Assembly (NCBI RefSeq): GCF_018614975.1
Contig: NZ_JAGGNR010000032.1
Location: forward strand, 1-64,000
DNA from: Paenibacillus polymyxa
GTDB taxonomy: Bacteria; Bacillota; Bacilli; Paenibacillales; Paenibacillaceae
Direction: 5' to 3'
DNA: 64,000 bases
A program made the translations under genes and the position numbers. This document shows positions 43,160 to 53,101 of the stretch, in pieces. Each line of letters starts with the position of its first letter. Position 1 is the first letter of the stretch. The notes below the pieces were generated by a model. That model did no database searches. It was not told the DNA's origin and saw only the letters and a program-made list of their open reading frames with translations.

Positions 43160-45709
43160 ATGGAGATTGCCAAGGTCATAGTCGATGTTCCCGTGAAGGA
43201 AACAGACCGGCCGTTTGATTACCTGGTGCCTGAATCGATGAGGGAATGGATCGAGATTGGCAGCCGGGTGGGTGTACCTTTTGGTCATCGGACGGTGCAG
43301 GGATTCGTGATTGATCTTGTGCCGCGTACCGGAGAGGAAACATTCAGGCTCAAGCAGATTCAGGAGTTGCTGGACATTGTTCCCCCATTATCAAAGGATT
43401 TGGTTGAACTGGCCGAATGGATGAGTGGGCGTTATGCCAGTAACCGGATTTTGTCATTGCAGGTCATGGTGCCGACGGCATTGAAAGGTAAAGCAGAGCG
43501 ATACATCTCGCTGGGAGATGCACTTGATGGACAGATGGCGGATGCACAACCGGATGATGAGGTGTTATTTGTTTGGGGAGAAGAGTCTACGACCGAGAAG
43601 GTGCAGCAGGATATCATCCGTTTTGTCAAAAGTCGGGGTCAGGTACCACTGCAACAACTAAGTCGAAAATATCCCAATCATGCTGCACTAATTAAAAAAT
43701 TATTGCTTGGTGGTGTACTGCTGGAGAGTCAGGCCATCAAGGACAAGTTAAATAAAAAAACGATGAAGTCCGTTGATCTGGCTGTAGATATGGCTGCTGC
43801 TCAGGAAGCACTTGCTTCATTCCCGGCGAAAGCACAGCGACAGAAGGAGATTCTGGCTTTTTTGCTGGAAATGAAAGAACTGCTGCCCATGCCGATGAAA
43901 GAAGTGTTATCTACACTGCAGGTATCGGCCGCAACGATTAAGGGGCTTGAGGAAAAAGGATTGATCGTTACCGAGGACGTTGAGGTCTTTCGTGACCCTT
44001 ATCAGGGCAGGAAGTTCAAAGCAACTGAACCGCTGGTTCTGACCGATGAGCAGAAACTTGTCTACGACAATATCAATGGCCGATTGCAGGAACAACGCCA
44101 CGGGGTATTTTTGCTACATGGTGTTACGGGAAGTGGCAAGACGGAAGTCTATCTTCAAACCATTCAACAATGCATTGAACAGGATCGGCAGGCTATCGTA
44201 CTGGTGCCCGAGATTGCACTCACACCACAGATGGTTGAACGTTTTAAAGGGCGGTTTGGCGATCAGGTTGCGGTCATGCACAGTCGTCTGTCTGGCGGTG
44301 AGCGTTATGATGAATGGCGCAAGATTCGTGAGGGTCAGGTGAAGGTTGCGATTGGGGCGCGCTCAGCGGTATTTGCTCCATTCAGTCGGCTTGGGCTGAT
44401 CATTATGGATGAGGAACACGAGACTTCCTACAAACAGGAGGAAACGCCAAAATATCATGCCCGTGATGTAGCGGTAAAAAGAGCACAGCAGCACCAGGCC
44501 GTGGTTGTTCTGGGTTCAGCGACACCTTCGCTGGAAAGTTATTATGCGGCGCGCTCGCAAAGTAACGACGATTTTGCACCACTCTTGCTGGAGATGCCAA
44601 CACGGGCACTGGGTAACAAGCTGCCTGAAGTGCGGATCGTTGATATGCGTGAAGAGCTGAAGGATGGCAACCGTTCCATGTTCAGCAGGGCTTTGCATAA
44701 AGGGTTGGAAGAGCGCTTGGAGCGTGGTGAACAGACGGTGCTTCTGCTGAATCGCCGTGGATATTCGACCTTTGTCATGTGCCGAAGTTGTGGATATGTG
44801 GCAGGTTGTCCCGAATGTGATATTTCATTGACGTACCATCAGCGCTCGAACAATCTTCGTTGTCACTATTGTGGATATGCGGAAGCGGCACCGGAAGTAT
44901 GTCCTGATTGCGGGAGTGAGCATATTCGATATTTTGGTACAGGTACACAGCGGGTCGAGGAAGAGCTTGCCAAGCTCTTTCCTGGTATTCGGGTCATTCG
45001 GATGGACGTGGATACAACAACGGAAAAAGGGGCTCACGAGAAGCTTCTGAAACAGTTTCGTGAGAAAAAGGCGGATGTATTGCTGGGTACCCAGATGGTT
45101 GCGAAGGGACTTGATTTCCCGGATGTAACCCTGGTTGGCGTGATAACAGCGGATTCAGCATTGAATTTGCCTGATTTCCGTGCTGCGGAAAAAACGTTTC
45201 AGTTATTAACACAGGTAGCTGGCCGAGCTGGTCGGCACCAATTACCTGGTGAGGTGTTTGTTCAGTCCTATACGCCGGAACACTACTCCATTGGCCATGC
45301 GAGTCAGCATGACTACGTGTCGTTTGTACGTGAGGAACTGCTGCACCGTCGCAATTTGCAATATCCGCCATACTGTCGCCTGATTCTGGTGACCTTTTCG
45401 CATGAGCAGCTTCCGGTATTGATTCGTCTTGCCGAGAACTATACGCGAATACTGAAAGAGAAGGCCAATGCAGCCGGATGGCTCGGCAGTCTGGATCGAT
45501 TCAGCAATGATGCCTTTGATGTACTGGGGCCGGTAGCGTCCCCGATTCCTCGGATCAAGAATAGATACAGATTCCAATGTATGATAAAATGGCGGGGGGA
45601 TGTAGACGCCATAGGACTAGCTCTGGCGACGGCCCGGCGCATGGACGATGATGTTCAGGCGCAAAAATTACTTATTAGTCTGGATGTAGACCCGCAAATG
45701 TTAATGTAA
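43160..45709 (+). CDS. priA: Primosomal protein N' (replication restart helicase PriA)
   Basis: PriA recognises stalled forks and loads the replicative helicase. The 849-residue product has an N-terminal DNA-binding domain (AKVIVDVPVKETDRPFDYLVPE), Walker A GVTGSGKTEVYL, DEEH in the Walker B box and the eight-cysteine zinc region CRSCGYVAGCPECD...CHYCG...CPDCGSEH. The helicase C-lobe carries TQMVAKGLDFPDVTLV and QVAGRAGR. It is directly downstream of coaBC, with GGGAGG overlapping the coaBC end. Length is slightly above the Bacillus enzyme (about 800 residues). Confidence 0.96.
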   Translation: MEIAKVIVDVPVKETDRPFDYLVPESMREWIEIGSRVGVPFGHRTVQGFVIDLVPRTGEETFRLKQIQELLDIVPPLSKDLVELAEWMSGRYASNRILSLQVMVPTALKGKAERYISLGDALDGQMADAQPDDEVLFVWGEESTTEKVQQDIIRFVKSRGQVPLQQLSRKYPNHAALIKKLLLGGVLLESQAIKDKLNKKTMKSVDLAVDMAAAQEALASFPAKAQRQKEILAFLLEMKELLPMPMKEVLSTLQVSAATIKGLEEKGLIVTEDVEVFRDPYQGRKFKATEPLVLTDEQKLVYDNINGRLQEQRHGVFLLHGVTGSGKTEVYLQTIQQCIEQDRQAIVLVPEIALTPQMVERFKGRFGDQVAVMHSRLSGGERYDEWRKIREGQVKVAIGARSAVFAPFSRLGLIIMDEEHETSYKQEETPKYHARDVAVKRAQQHQAVVVLGSATPSLESYYAARSQSNDDFAPLLLEMPTRALGNKLPEVRIVDMREELKDGNRSMFSRALHKGLEERLERGEQTVLLLNRRGYSTFVMCRSCGYVAGCPECDISLTYHQRSNNLRCHYCGYAEAAPEVCPDCGSEHIRYFGTGTQRVEEELAKLFPGIRVIRMDVDTTTEKGAHEKLLKQFREKKADVLLGTQMVAKGLDFPDVTLVGVITADSALNLPDFRAAEKTFQLLTQVAGRAGRHQLPGEVFVQSYTPEHYSIGHASQHDYVSFVREELLHRRNLQYPPYCRLILVTFSHEQLPVLIRLAENYTRILKEKANAAGWLGSLDRFSNDAFDVLGPVASPIPRIKNRYRFQCMIKWRGDVDAIGLALATARRMDDDVQAQKLLISLDVDPQMLM

Positions 45710-45825
45710 GCATTTTGCAGCCATGCGGATGTAAACAAGCGGTATAAACATAGATTAAAATGAATACCCCAAAAATACAGATATCGTCCTGAAATTATGA
45801 TGAGGATTAGGAAGGTGCTTACAAC

Positions 45826-46314
45826 ATGTCGATTCGCATTATCGTGCAAGAACCAGATGAGGTGCTCCACAAGAGAGCCAAAGAAGTAACTAAAATTACA
45901 CCAAACGTACAAAAATTGCTGGATGATATGGCTGATACCATGTACGATGCGGAAGGTGTAGGTCTTGCTGCGCCGCAGGTTGGTATTTTAAAACGTCTGA
46001 TTGTTATCGACGCAGGTGATGAGCAAGGGCTAATCAAGATGATTAACCCGGAGATCATTGCAAGTGAGGGAGAACAATTCGGACCGGAAGGTTGTCTGAG
46101 TATCCCTGGAATTAATGGTGATGTTCGCCGTTTCGAGACCGTTACGGTTAAAGGTCTGGATCGTGAAGGCAAAGAGTTGATTATTACGGGTAGTGGCTTG
46201 CTGTCCCGTGCATTCCAGCATGAGATTGATCATCTGGATGGCGTACTCTTTACGGATGTCGCCGAGAAAGTGTACGAAATTGCAGCCGATCAAACGGGAC
46301 CGCGTCGTAATTAA
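45826..46314 (+). CDS. def: Peptide deformylase
   Basis: Def removes the formyl group from nascent proteins using a bound metal. All three motifs are present in the 162-residue product: GVGLAAPQVG, EGCLSIPG and QHEIDHLDG, which supply the Cys and two His metal ligands. It is a short class I-type enzyme. AGGAAGGTG precedes the ATG. fmt begins 12 bases after its stop, forming the usual def-fmt pair. Confidence 0.96.
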   Translation: MSIRIIVQEPDEVLHKRAKEVTKITPNVQKLLDDMADTMYDAEGVGLAAPQVGILKRLIVIDAGDEQGLIKMINPEIIASEGEQFGPEGCLSIPGINGDVRRFETVTVKGLDREGKELIITGSGLLSRAFQHEIDHLDGVLFTDVAEKVYEIAADQTGPRRN

Positions 46315-46326
46315 GGAGTGATCGAT

Positions 46327-47280
46327 TTGAATATTGTTTTTATGGGAACACCTGAATTTGCAGTTCCTTCTCTCGATATGCTGATGGCAGAGGGATACAA
46401 TGTGGTGGGTGTGGTGACTCAGCCTGATAAACCACAGGGACGCAAAAAAGTACTTACGCCAACACCGGTTAAGGCTGCGGCAGAACGCCACGGTCTGCCG
46501 GTGTTTCAACCTGTTAAATTGCGTGATCCGGAAGCGGTAGCCCGCTTGGCTGAATGGAAGCCTGATCTGATCGTGACCGCGGCATTTGGACAGATTCTGC
46601 CCAAAGCTGTGCTGGATATGCCTGTTCGCGGTTGTGTGAACGTGCACGGCTCTCTTTTACCAAAATATCGCGGAGGAGCCCCGATCCAACGTTCCATTAT
46701 AAACGGTGAATCTGTGACAGGAGTCACATTGATGTATATGGCTGAAGGCCTGGATACCGGAGATATGATCTCGCGTGTGGAACTGCCAATTACGGATGAA
46801 GACACATCCGGATCGATGTTTGATAAATTAAGTGAGGCTGGTTCCAAACTGCTTCAGGCTGAAATGCCACGATTGATTGCAGGCGAGACAACGGCTGTCC
46901 CTCAGGATGATGCCGAGGCTTCGTATGCTCGCAATCTGACTCGGGATGACGAGAAAATGGACTGGAGTCGTACTTCACGTGAACTGTTCAATCAGATTCG
47001 TGGTCTTGTGCCGTTCTCCGGTGCATTTACGATGTGGGATGATCAGGTCTTTAAAGTCTGGGCTGCGGCTAACCCAGATCAGGTGGACCTAGAAACTTCT
47101 TCGGATGCTGGACAAGCAGAGCCGGGAACGGTGCTGCAATTGAACAAGGCAGGGATTGAAGTCTGCACAGGCAATGGGTCTCTGTGGTTGACTGAAGTGC
47201 AGCCTGCAGGCAAAAAGGTGATGCAGGCCGCTGACTTTGCCCGTGGTGGTACACTGAAACCTGGAACGGTGCTGCGATGA
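46327..47280 (+). CDS. fmt: Methionyl-tRNA formyltransferase
   Basis: Fmt formylates initiator Met-tRNA using 10-formyltetrahydrofolate. The 317-residue product has MNIVFMGTPEFAVPSL, GRKKVLTPTPVK, VTAAFGQILP, the catalytic region CVNVHGSLLPKYRGGAPIQ and the closing LQPAGKKVMQAADFARG. The likely start is TTG 46327, six bases after AAGGAGTG; the GTG at 46318 lies inside that ribosome binding site. The stop overlaps the rsmB start by four bases (ATGA), indicating translational coupling. Confidence 0.95.
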   Translation: MNIVFMGTPEFAVPSLDMLMAEGYNVVGVVTQPDKPQGRKKVLTPTPVKAAAERHGLPVFQPVKLRDPEAVARLAEWKPDLIVTAAFGQILPKAVLDMPVRGCVNVHGSLLPKYRGGAPIQRSIINGESVTGVTLMYMAEGLDTGDMISRVELPITDEDTSGSMFDKLSEAGSKLLQAEMPRLIAGETTAVPQDDAEASYARNLTRDDEKMDWSRTSRELFNQIRGLVPFSGAFTMWDDQVFKVWAAANPDQVDLETSSDAGQAEPGTVLQLNKAGIEVCTGNGSLWLTEVQPAGKKVMQAADFARGGTLKPGTVLR

Positions 47281-48755
47281 GTGGTAACACACCAAGTCGT
47301 TTGTCAGGAAAAGGCCAGAAAGCTACTGGGAATTCATCCGGGCGTGAAGGAAACCGTCGTCCGAACTCGGGTAAATCGGGTGGTGCATCTCGCTCCCAGA
47401 AACCCAAAACATCTGCTCGTGCATTGGCAGTCAAAGTACTGAGTGCTGTTGAGCAAGATGGAGCATACAGTAATCTGGAGTTGAACCGTCGTCTGAAAGA
47501 GGCAGATTTAAGCCCCGCAGATGCTGGACTAGCTACCGAATTGGTGTATGGAACAATCGCCAGATTAAATACACTTGATTATTTTCTGGAACGTTACGTC
47601 GCCAAAGGAGTATCCAAACTGCAACCATGGGTTCGTAGCCTGCTGCGAATTAGCGTATACCAGATGATATACCTGGATCGTATTCCGGAGCATGCCGTGG
47701 TGAGCGAAGCGGTTAATTTGGCGAAGAAACTGGGCCATCAGGGAATCTCGGGTATGGTGAATGGTGTGCTGCGCAATATGATCCGTAATCGGGATGAACT
47801 TCGTATTCCAGAACATCTGCCCGCTGCCGAACGTATTTCACTGGAGCATTCCCACCCGATATGGATGGTTGAACGCTGGATTGCCCAGTACGGCGAGGAG
47901 ACGGCGGAAGCGATCTGTCGTGCGAATAATGAGCCGCCAGCGGTGAGTGTCCGGGTCAACACAACAATGACCACACGGGAGAAACTGATGCATGAGATGA
48001 CCAGTACAGGTGCAGTCGTTGAAGCTTCTCAGCTGAGTTCCGATGGAATTCTTGTACGTAGTGGCGGAAACATGGCTCTAACGTCCTGGTATCGGGACGG
48101 GTTGTTCTCTGTACAGGACGAAAGTTCCATGCTTGTCGCTGAAGCCGTTGCGCCAGAAGTAGACCAACTTGTATTGGATTGCTGCGCAGCTCCAGGTGGT
48201 AAAACAGCTCACATGGCTGAGAAAATGCAGGATCGCGGTCGTATTGTCGCGAATGATGTACATGCTCACAAGCGCCAGCTGATTCTGGATCAGGCGGAGC
48301 GTCTCGGTCTGAGCTGTATCGATGCTGTAACTGGAGATGCTCTTGATCTCAATGAACGGTACCCGGAAGCGTCGTTTGACCGCATTTTGCTGGATGCACC
48401 ATGTTCAGGTCTGGGTGTTATTCGCCGCAAGCCTGATGTGAAATGGACCAAAACCGTAGAAGATATCGAAGATATCGCAGGCTTGCAGCGTGAACTGCTT
48501 GATCAGGTTGCGCCGTTGTTAAAACCAGGTGGTATTCTGGTGTATAGCACGTGTACGATTGAGCCTGCTGAGAATGAGGATATGGTTGCAGATTTCTTGA
48601 ATCGACATCCGGAATATCGTCCTGTGGAAACGTCCGTTTGGTCCGAATCGGAGACAATGAACTTGAAGGTTGTGAACGGAGGCGTTCAGATTTTGCCGCA
48701 ATACGCTCACAGCGACGGATTTTTCATCGCACGGTTGACAAAAACAGCGGAATAA
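47277..48755 (+). CDS. rsmB: 16S rRNA (cytosine-967-C5) methyltransferase
   Basis: RsmB methylates C967 of 16S rRNA. The 492-residue product has a poorly conserved, Gly/Ser/Lys/Arg-rich N-terminal tail (about 45 residues, probably disordered), a NusB-like RNA-binding domain (ALAVKVLSAVEQDGAYSNLELNRRL) and a Rossmann methyltransferase. The methyltransferase has CCAAPGGKTAHMAE, DAPCSGLGVIRRKPD and VYSTCTIEPAENE; the two motif cysteines needed for m5C chemistry are present. ATG 47277 overlaps the fmt stop. The long basic tail is not typical of Bacillus RsmB. Confidence 0.95.
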   Translation: MSGNTPSRLSGKGQKATGNSSGREGNRRPNSGKSGGASRSQKPKTSARALAVKVLSAVEQDGAYSNLELNRRLKEADLSPADAGLATELVYGTIARLNTLDYFLERYVAKGVSKLQPWVRSLLRISVYQMIYLDRIPEHAVVSEAVNLAKKLGHQGISGMVNGVLRNMIRNRDELRIPEHLPAAERISLEHSHPIWMVERWIAQYGEETAEAICRANNEPPAVSVRVNTTMTTREKLMHEMTSTGAVVEASQLSSDGILVRSGGNMALTSWYRDGLFSVQDESSMLVAEAVAPEVDQLVLDCCAAPGGKTAHMAEKMQDRGRIVANDVHAHKRQLILDQAERLGLSCIDAVTGDALDLNERYPEASFDRILLDAPCSGLGVIRRKPDVKWTKTVEDIEDIAGLQRELLDQVAPLLKPGGILVYSTCTIEPAENEDMVADFLNRHPEYRPVETSVWSESETMNLKVVNGGVQILPQYAHSDGFFIARLTKTAE

Positions 48756-48781
48756 CAGTTTAATAGAGCACGGAAGCATGA

Positions 48782-48811
48782 CCGCCGAGGGGAACTTCGG
48801 CGGATTTCTTT
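48782..48811 (+). terminator. Probable rsmB terminator
   Basis: CCGCCGA pairs with TCGGCGG around GGGGAACT, followed by a T-rich but interrupted tail (ATTTCTTTG). Confidence 0.6.
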
Positions 48812-48948
48812 GTGATGGGACTTCGATATAATTGTCAGAGAATGTGATGACAGGGTGCGATGGCGGCATTGAGGTGTTATAATGCATGAAGTACAGCTAT
48901 CAAGGGTATACATGGATGTAACGTGGTCTTTGTGATAGAATAGGACGA

Positions 48949-50049
48949 ATGGAACGAAAAGAAGGAAGCCAAACGAAAAGAAAAGAAGGAATAGGTGTTG
49001 ACAACAAAATGAAACCTTTTATATATGATTATTCTCTGGAGCAACTGCAGCAATGGGCTGTTGAGAATGGGGAGCCGGCGTTTCGCGGTGGCCAAATCTT
49101 TGACTGGATTTATGTAAAACGCGTGAATGATTTCAGTGAAATGACGAATCTGTCCAAGCCATTGCGTGAAAAACTGACAGAGCAATTTGAATTCGTAACG
49201 CTTAAGGAAATTACCAAGTTTGAATCCAAGGATGGAACGGTTAAATTCCTCTTTGGTCTTCATGATGATCATGCCATTGAGACAGTAATTATGAAGCATA
49301 ACTACGGGAACAGCATTTGTGTAACCACACAGGTTGGTTGTCGTATTGGTTGTACGTTCTGTGCATCCACACTAGGTGGACTCAAGCGTAACCTTACAGC
49401 TGGGGAGATTGTTGCTCAGGTTGTGCAGGCTCAGAAAATTTTGGATGAACGCGGCGAGCGTGTCAGCAGCATTGTGATCATGGGTTCTGGCGAACCTTTC
49501 GAAAACTATGAAGCTACGATGACTTTCTTGCGCATTATGATTCATGAGAAAGGGCTGAACATCGGTCAGCGTCACATCACGGTATCCACGAGTGGAATCG
49601 TTCCAAACATCTACAAGTTTGCGGATGAAGATACACAGATTAACCTCGCCATTTCGATCCATGCACCAAATGATGCACTGCGTTCGAAATTGATGCCGGT
49701 TAACCGCCGTTTTCCTTTTGAAGACGTGATGGAGTCCCTTCGTTATTATCTGGCCAAAACAGGTCGGAGAATTACGTTTGAGTATGCACTTATTGGTGGA
49801 GTAAACGATCAGCCGGAGCATGCAGCAGAACTGGCAAGTGTGCTTAAGAACATGTTGTGCCACGTGAATCTGATTCCGGTTAACCATGTACCTGAACGCA
49901 AATACGTAAGAACATCGAGAAGCGACATTTTCAATTTTCAGAAGATTCTCTCGGAACAGGGTGTTAATGTAACCATTCGTCGTGAACAGGGACATGATAT
50001 TGCTGCCGCTTGCGGTCAGCTTCGTGCAAAGCATATGGAGTTGAGGTGA
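48949..50049 (+). CDS. rlmN: Dual-specificity RNA methyltransferase RlmN
   Basis: RlmN is a radical SAM enzyme that methylates A2503 of 23S rRNA and A37 of some tRNAs. The product has the radical SAM motif [32 protein letters not shown], the substrate-carrying Cys region (AACGQLRAK) and [13 protein letters not shown]. The last 26 residues are typical ([17 protein letters not shown]). The start could be ATG 48949 (366 residues, Lys-rich lead) or ATG 49009 (346 residues); the former is similar in length to the Bacillus protein. prpC begins 7 bases after the stop. Confidence 0.95.
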   Translation: MERKEGSQTKRKEGIGVDNKMKPFIYDYSLEQLQQWAVENGEPAFRGGQIFDWIYVKRVNDFSEMTNLSKPLREKLTEQFEFVTLKEITKFESKDGTVKFLFGLHDDHAIETVIMKHNYGNSICVTTQVGCRIGCTFCASTLGGLKRNLTAGEIVAQVVQAQKILDERGERVSSIVIMGSGEPFENYEATMTFLRIMIHEKGLNIGQRHITVSTSGIVPNIYKFADEDTQINLAISIHAPNDALRSKLMPVNRRFPFEDVMESLRYYLAKTGRRITFEYALIGGVNDQPEHAAELASVLKNMLCHVNLIPVNHVPERKYVRTSRSDIFNFQKILSEQGVNVTIRREQGHDIAAACGQLRAKHMELR

Positions 50050-50056
50050 GAACGTT

Positions 50057-50833
50057 TTGATCAAAACAGTTCATGTGAGCCATATCGGACGAGTGCGTTC
50101 GGTGAATGAAGATTCAGCCTGGATTCGTAATCTCGATACAGGATATATTCTGGGTATTGTTGCCGATGGCATGGGTGGACATCTTGCAGGGGATACGGCA
50201 AGCCGCTTGGCAGTAGAGACGCTGGTACAAGATCTGGGAACACTGGAACCAGGTCTGTCACATGCGTCTCTGTCTGCGGCTCTCAGCGATGCTATTTTGC
50301 ATGCCAACGAAGTTATCTTCCGCACGGCTTCCACAGATGACAAGTATCACAACATGGGAACAACGGTGGTTGCGGCATTATTGAACGATACGGAAGGTGT
50401 TATTGGACACATTGGTGATAGCAGAGCCTACAAAATTGCGAATAAAGCTGTGATCCAGCTAACTGAGGACCATACACTGGTGAATGAATTGTTCAAAAAT
50501 GGTCAGATCAGCAAAGAGGATGTGTCCCATCATCCACGTCGCAACGTGCTGACTCGTGCGCTTGGAACAGATGCCGAGGTGAAGGTAGACCTGGATACCG
50601 TCAAGCTGGAGGAAGGCGAAGTTCTTCTCCTGTGCAGTGATGGTCTCAGTAACCTGGTCAGCAATGAGCAGATTATTCAGGTTGCTGGCAATCTGGAACT
50701 GGCATTGGAAGATCGGGCAGACCGACTGCTTCAGTTGGCTTTACTTGCTGGGGGAGACGACAACATCACGCTTGCTTTGTTTGAGTTGCAGAGGGAAGGT
50801 TCCGTGGATACGGAAACGGGGTGTGAGTCATGA
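50057..50833 (+). CDS. prpC: PP2C-type Ser/Thr protein phosphatase
   Basis: PrpC (Stp) removes phosphate from proteins phosphorylated by PrkC. The 258-residue product shows PP2C metal-binding motifs: VRSVNEDSAW, ADGMGGHLAGD, HIGDSRAYK, LTEDHTLVNEL, LCSDGLSNLV and GGDDNITLALF. Translation starts at TTG 50057, eight bases after GAGGTG. The stop overlaps the prkC start (ATGA), so the phosphatase and kinase are translationally coupled, as in other Firmicutes. Confidence 0.95.
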   Translation: MIKTVHVSHIGRVRSVNEDSAWIRNLDTGYILGIVADGMGGHLAGDTASRLAVETLVQDLGTLEPGLSHASLSAALSDAILHANEVIFRTASTDDKYHNMGTTVVAALLNDTEGVIGHIGDSRAYKIANKAVIQLTEDHTLVNELFKNGQISKEDVSHHPRRNVLTRALGTDAEVKVDLDTVKLEEGEVLLLCSDGLSNLVSNEQIIQVAGNLELALEDRADRLLQLALLAGGDDNITLALFELQREGSVDTETGCES

Positions 50834-53040
50834 TTGGGCACCAGCTAGGCGGACGCTATGAAGTGATTGAGCGTGTCGGTGGCGGCGGCATGGCTCTTGT
50901 GTACAAAGCCCAGGATCTTCTGTTGAACCGGAATGTAGCGATCAAAGTCCTTAGACAACAGTTTGTGCATGACGAAGAGTTTATTCGCCGTTTCCGCAGG
51001 GAAGCACAATCCGCAGCATCGCTGTCTCATCCGAATGTAGTTAGCATTTATGACGTGGGGCAGGAAGATGACGTTCATTATATTGTCATGGAGTACGTGG
51101 AAGGCAAAAACCTGAATGAAATTATCAAAGAACGTGCCCCTCTGCAGGTGGACGAATCGGTGCGAATCGCTTCCCAGATTGCAGATGCTCTTGATCATGC
51201 ACATCATAATCAAATCATTCATCGGGATATCAAACCCCACAATATATTAATTGGCCGGAATGGCCGTGTGAAAGTAACGGATTTCGGGATTGCCCGTGCC
51301 GTGACATCAACAACGATTACACAGACGGGTTCTGTAGTTGGTTCTGTACATTACTTCTCACCGGAGCATGCCAAAGGCATCGTTACTGGTGAAAAATCGG
51401 ACTTATATTCTCTTGGGATCGTACTCTACCAAATGTTGACTGGGCAACTTCCGTTTCTGGGTGAAAGTCCAATCAGTGTGGCATTGAAGCATTTGCAAGA
51501 AGAGTTCGATGAACCACGCAAATTCAATCCATTGATTCCGCAAAGTGTGGAAAATGTCATCTTAAAATCCATGCGTAAAAATCCGCAGGAACGTTATCAG
51601 TCGGCCAAAGAAATGCAGACCGATCTGGAAACTTGCCTGATGCCGGAGAGACGTAATGAAACGAAGATTGATTTTCCGGATGAGGATGATATAGACCAGA
51701 CTCGCGTAATGCCAGCGATCAAGCCTGAACCGCGCGGAGTTACATCCACGGGTGCGGTGCCAGTGATGGAGTCTGACGAAGAAACTGGCAAGGGTAAGGC
51801 GAAATCCAAGAGCTGGAAGAAACCAGCACTACTCATTTCATTAACCGTTCTTATTCTAATCGCCATGGTGGGCGTTGTATGGTATGTCAAGGGTATGCTG
51901 GTTGTACCTGAAGTAACTGTGCCTAACGTGATCACTCAGACGGAAGAGAAAGCTCGGGAAATGCTTGAGGAGAAAGGACTCGTCGTCAGTGATGAGGTCA
52001 TCCGTCTGTACCAGGAAGGTGTCGAACCCGGTATCGTCTATGAACAGAGCAAAAAAGAAGGCGATGTTGTCAAAGAAGGTTCTGAGGTCCAGATCAGTGT
52101 TGGTGCAAAAAAAGAACTTTTGAAGATGATTGATGTCAAACAAGAAACCTATGATGAGGCTGTCAAGAAGTTGACTGCGCTTGGCATTAAGGAAGATCAG
52201 ATTCAGCGGAAAGATGACTTCTCCAATGATGTGGCTTCAGGTTCTGTTATTTCCCAGACGCCGGGTGTGAATGAGGAATTCGATCCTGTGACAGTCCAGA
52301 TTGAGTTGACTGTAAGTAAAGGCACTGAAACGGTCAAAATGCCTGATCTGAAAAATCATACCCGCAGTGAAGCCGAAGAAAAACTAAAATCTGCTGGACT
52401 TGTGCTTGCTCAGGTGCAGGAAGAATCAAGTTATACGGTGGAAAAGGGCAAAGTGACGCAGCAATGGCCTGTGGAAGCGGGCGCAGACGTACGTCCTGGC
52501 GATAAGATTACAATCTTTATTAGTACAGGGTATCCGCCCGAAGCGCTGGAATATCCTTTTAATATCAATGTATCACCCAAAGAAGAGGGCAAAAAAAGTA
52601 AAATCCGTATCACATATGAAGACGCACGCGGCAAGAATCAGGAATGGGGAACACGCACCGTGAACTCAACCCAGACCTTGACCATTCCACTTGTGCTCGC
52701 TCCAAATGAAAATGGGGCTGTGTCCGTATATCGTGATGGACAGTTCCTGGATACGTATCTTGTCTCCTACATTGAAGCCAAAAACGGAACAGTGAATGTA
52801 CCTTCCATTGACCCGGAACAAAGCACTGAGACGTCGCCAGAAAATGAGCCTGATCCAGGTGAAGGTAGCGTTGATGAAGGCAGCGTTGATCCCAATCAGG
52901 AAGGTGAACCTGAGTCCACACCGGCAGACGGTGAGGGTGACAGCGTAGATGAGGACACTTCTGCCATGAATAATGGTAAGGGGCACGGCAAGGAAAAAGA
53001 GAAGAAAAAGGAAGTCATTAACGCATCAAGCCGTCCATAA
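50830..53040 (+). CDS. prkC: Ser/Thr protein kinase PrkC with PASTA domains
   Basis: A membrane Hanks-type kinase sensing muropeptides/cell wall state and acting in spore germination and wall control. The 736-residue protein has a cytoplasmic kinase domain (about 10-270) with HRDIKPHN, VTDFGIARA and a Thr-rich activation loop (AVTSTTITQTGSVVGS). One membrane helix follows (about 331-355), then three PASTA repeats (about 357-566), an Ig-like domain (about 575-660) and a low-complexity tail. The tail first has repeated Glu/Asp/Gly/Ser, then GKGHGKEKEKKKE. It overlaps prpC by four bases. The composition of the tail sets it apart from the B. subtilis protein. Confidence 0.95.
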   Translation: MIGHQLGGRYEVIERVGGGGMALVYKAQDLLLNRNVAIKVLRQQFVHDEEFIRRFRREAQSAASLSHPNVVSIYDVGQEDDVHYIVMEYVEGKNLNEIIKERAPLQVDESVRIASQIADALDHAHHNQIIHRDIKPHNILIGRNGRVKVTDFGIARAVTSTTITQTGSVVGSVHYFSPEHAKGIVTGEKSDLYSLGIVLYQMLTGQLPFLGESPISVALKHLQEEFDEPRKFNPLIPQSVENVILKSMRKNPQERYQSAKEMQTDLETCLMPERRNETKIDFPDEDDIDQTRVMPAIKPEPRGVTSTGAVPVMESDEETGKGKAKSKSWKKPALLISLTVLILIAMVGVVWYVKGMLVVPEVTVPNVITQTEEKAREMLEEKGLVVSDEVIRLYQEGVEPGIVYEQSKKEGDVVKEGSEVQISVGAKKELLKMIDVKQETYDEAVKKLTALGIKEDQIQRKDDFSNDVASGSVISQTPGVNEEFDPVTVQIELTVSKGTETVKMPDLKNHTRSEAEEKLKSAGLVLAQVQEESSYTVEKGKVTQQWPVEAGADVRPGDKITIFISTGYPPEALEYPFNINVSPKEEGKKSKIRITYEDARGKNQEWGTRTVNSTQTLTIPLVLAPNENGAVSVYRDGQFLDTYLVSYIEAKNGTVNVPSIDPEQSTETSPENEPDPGEGSVDEGSVDPNQEGEPESTPADGEGDSVDEDTSAMNNGKGHGKEKEKKKEVINASSRP

Positions 53041-53101
53041 GGGCGGCTTATGCTGGCGTCTGGAGTAAATGTACCACCATCTAAAGGAGGGCGTCGGAGC
53101 T

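Noticed and set aside
49372-50064. Long reverse-strand ORF (230 codons) under rlmN
   Set aside because: The plus strand clearly encodes RlmN with its radical SAM motifs; the reverse frame has no recognisable domain and is a shadow.
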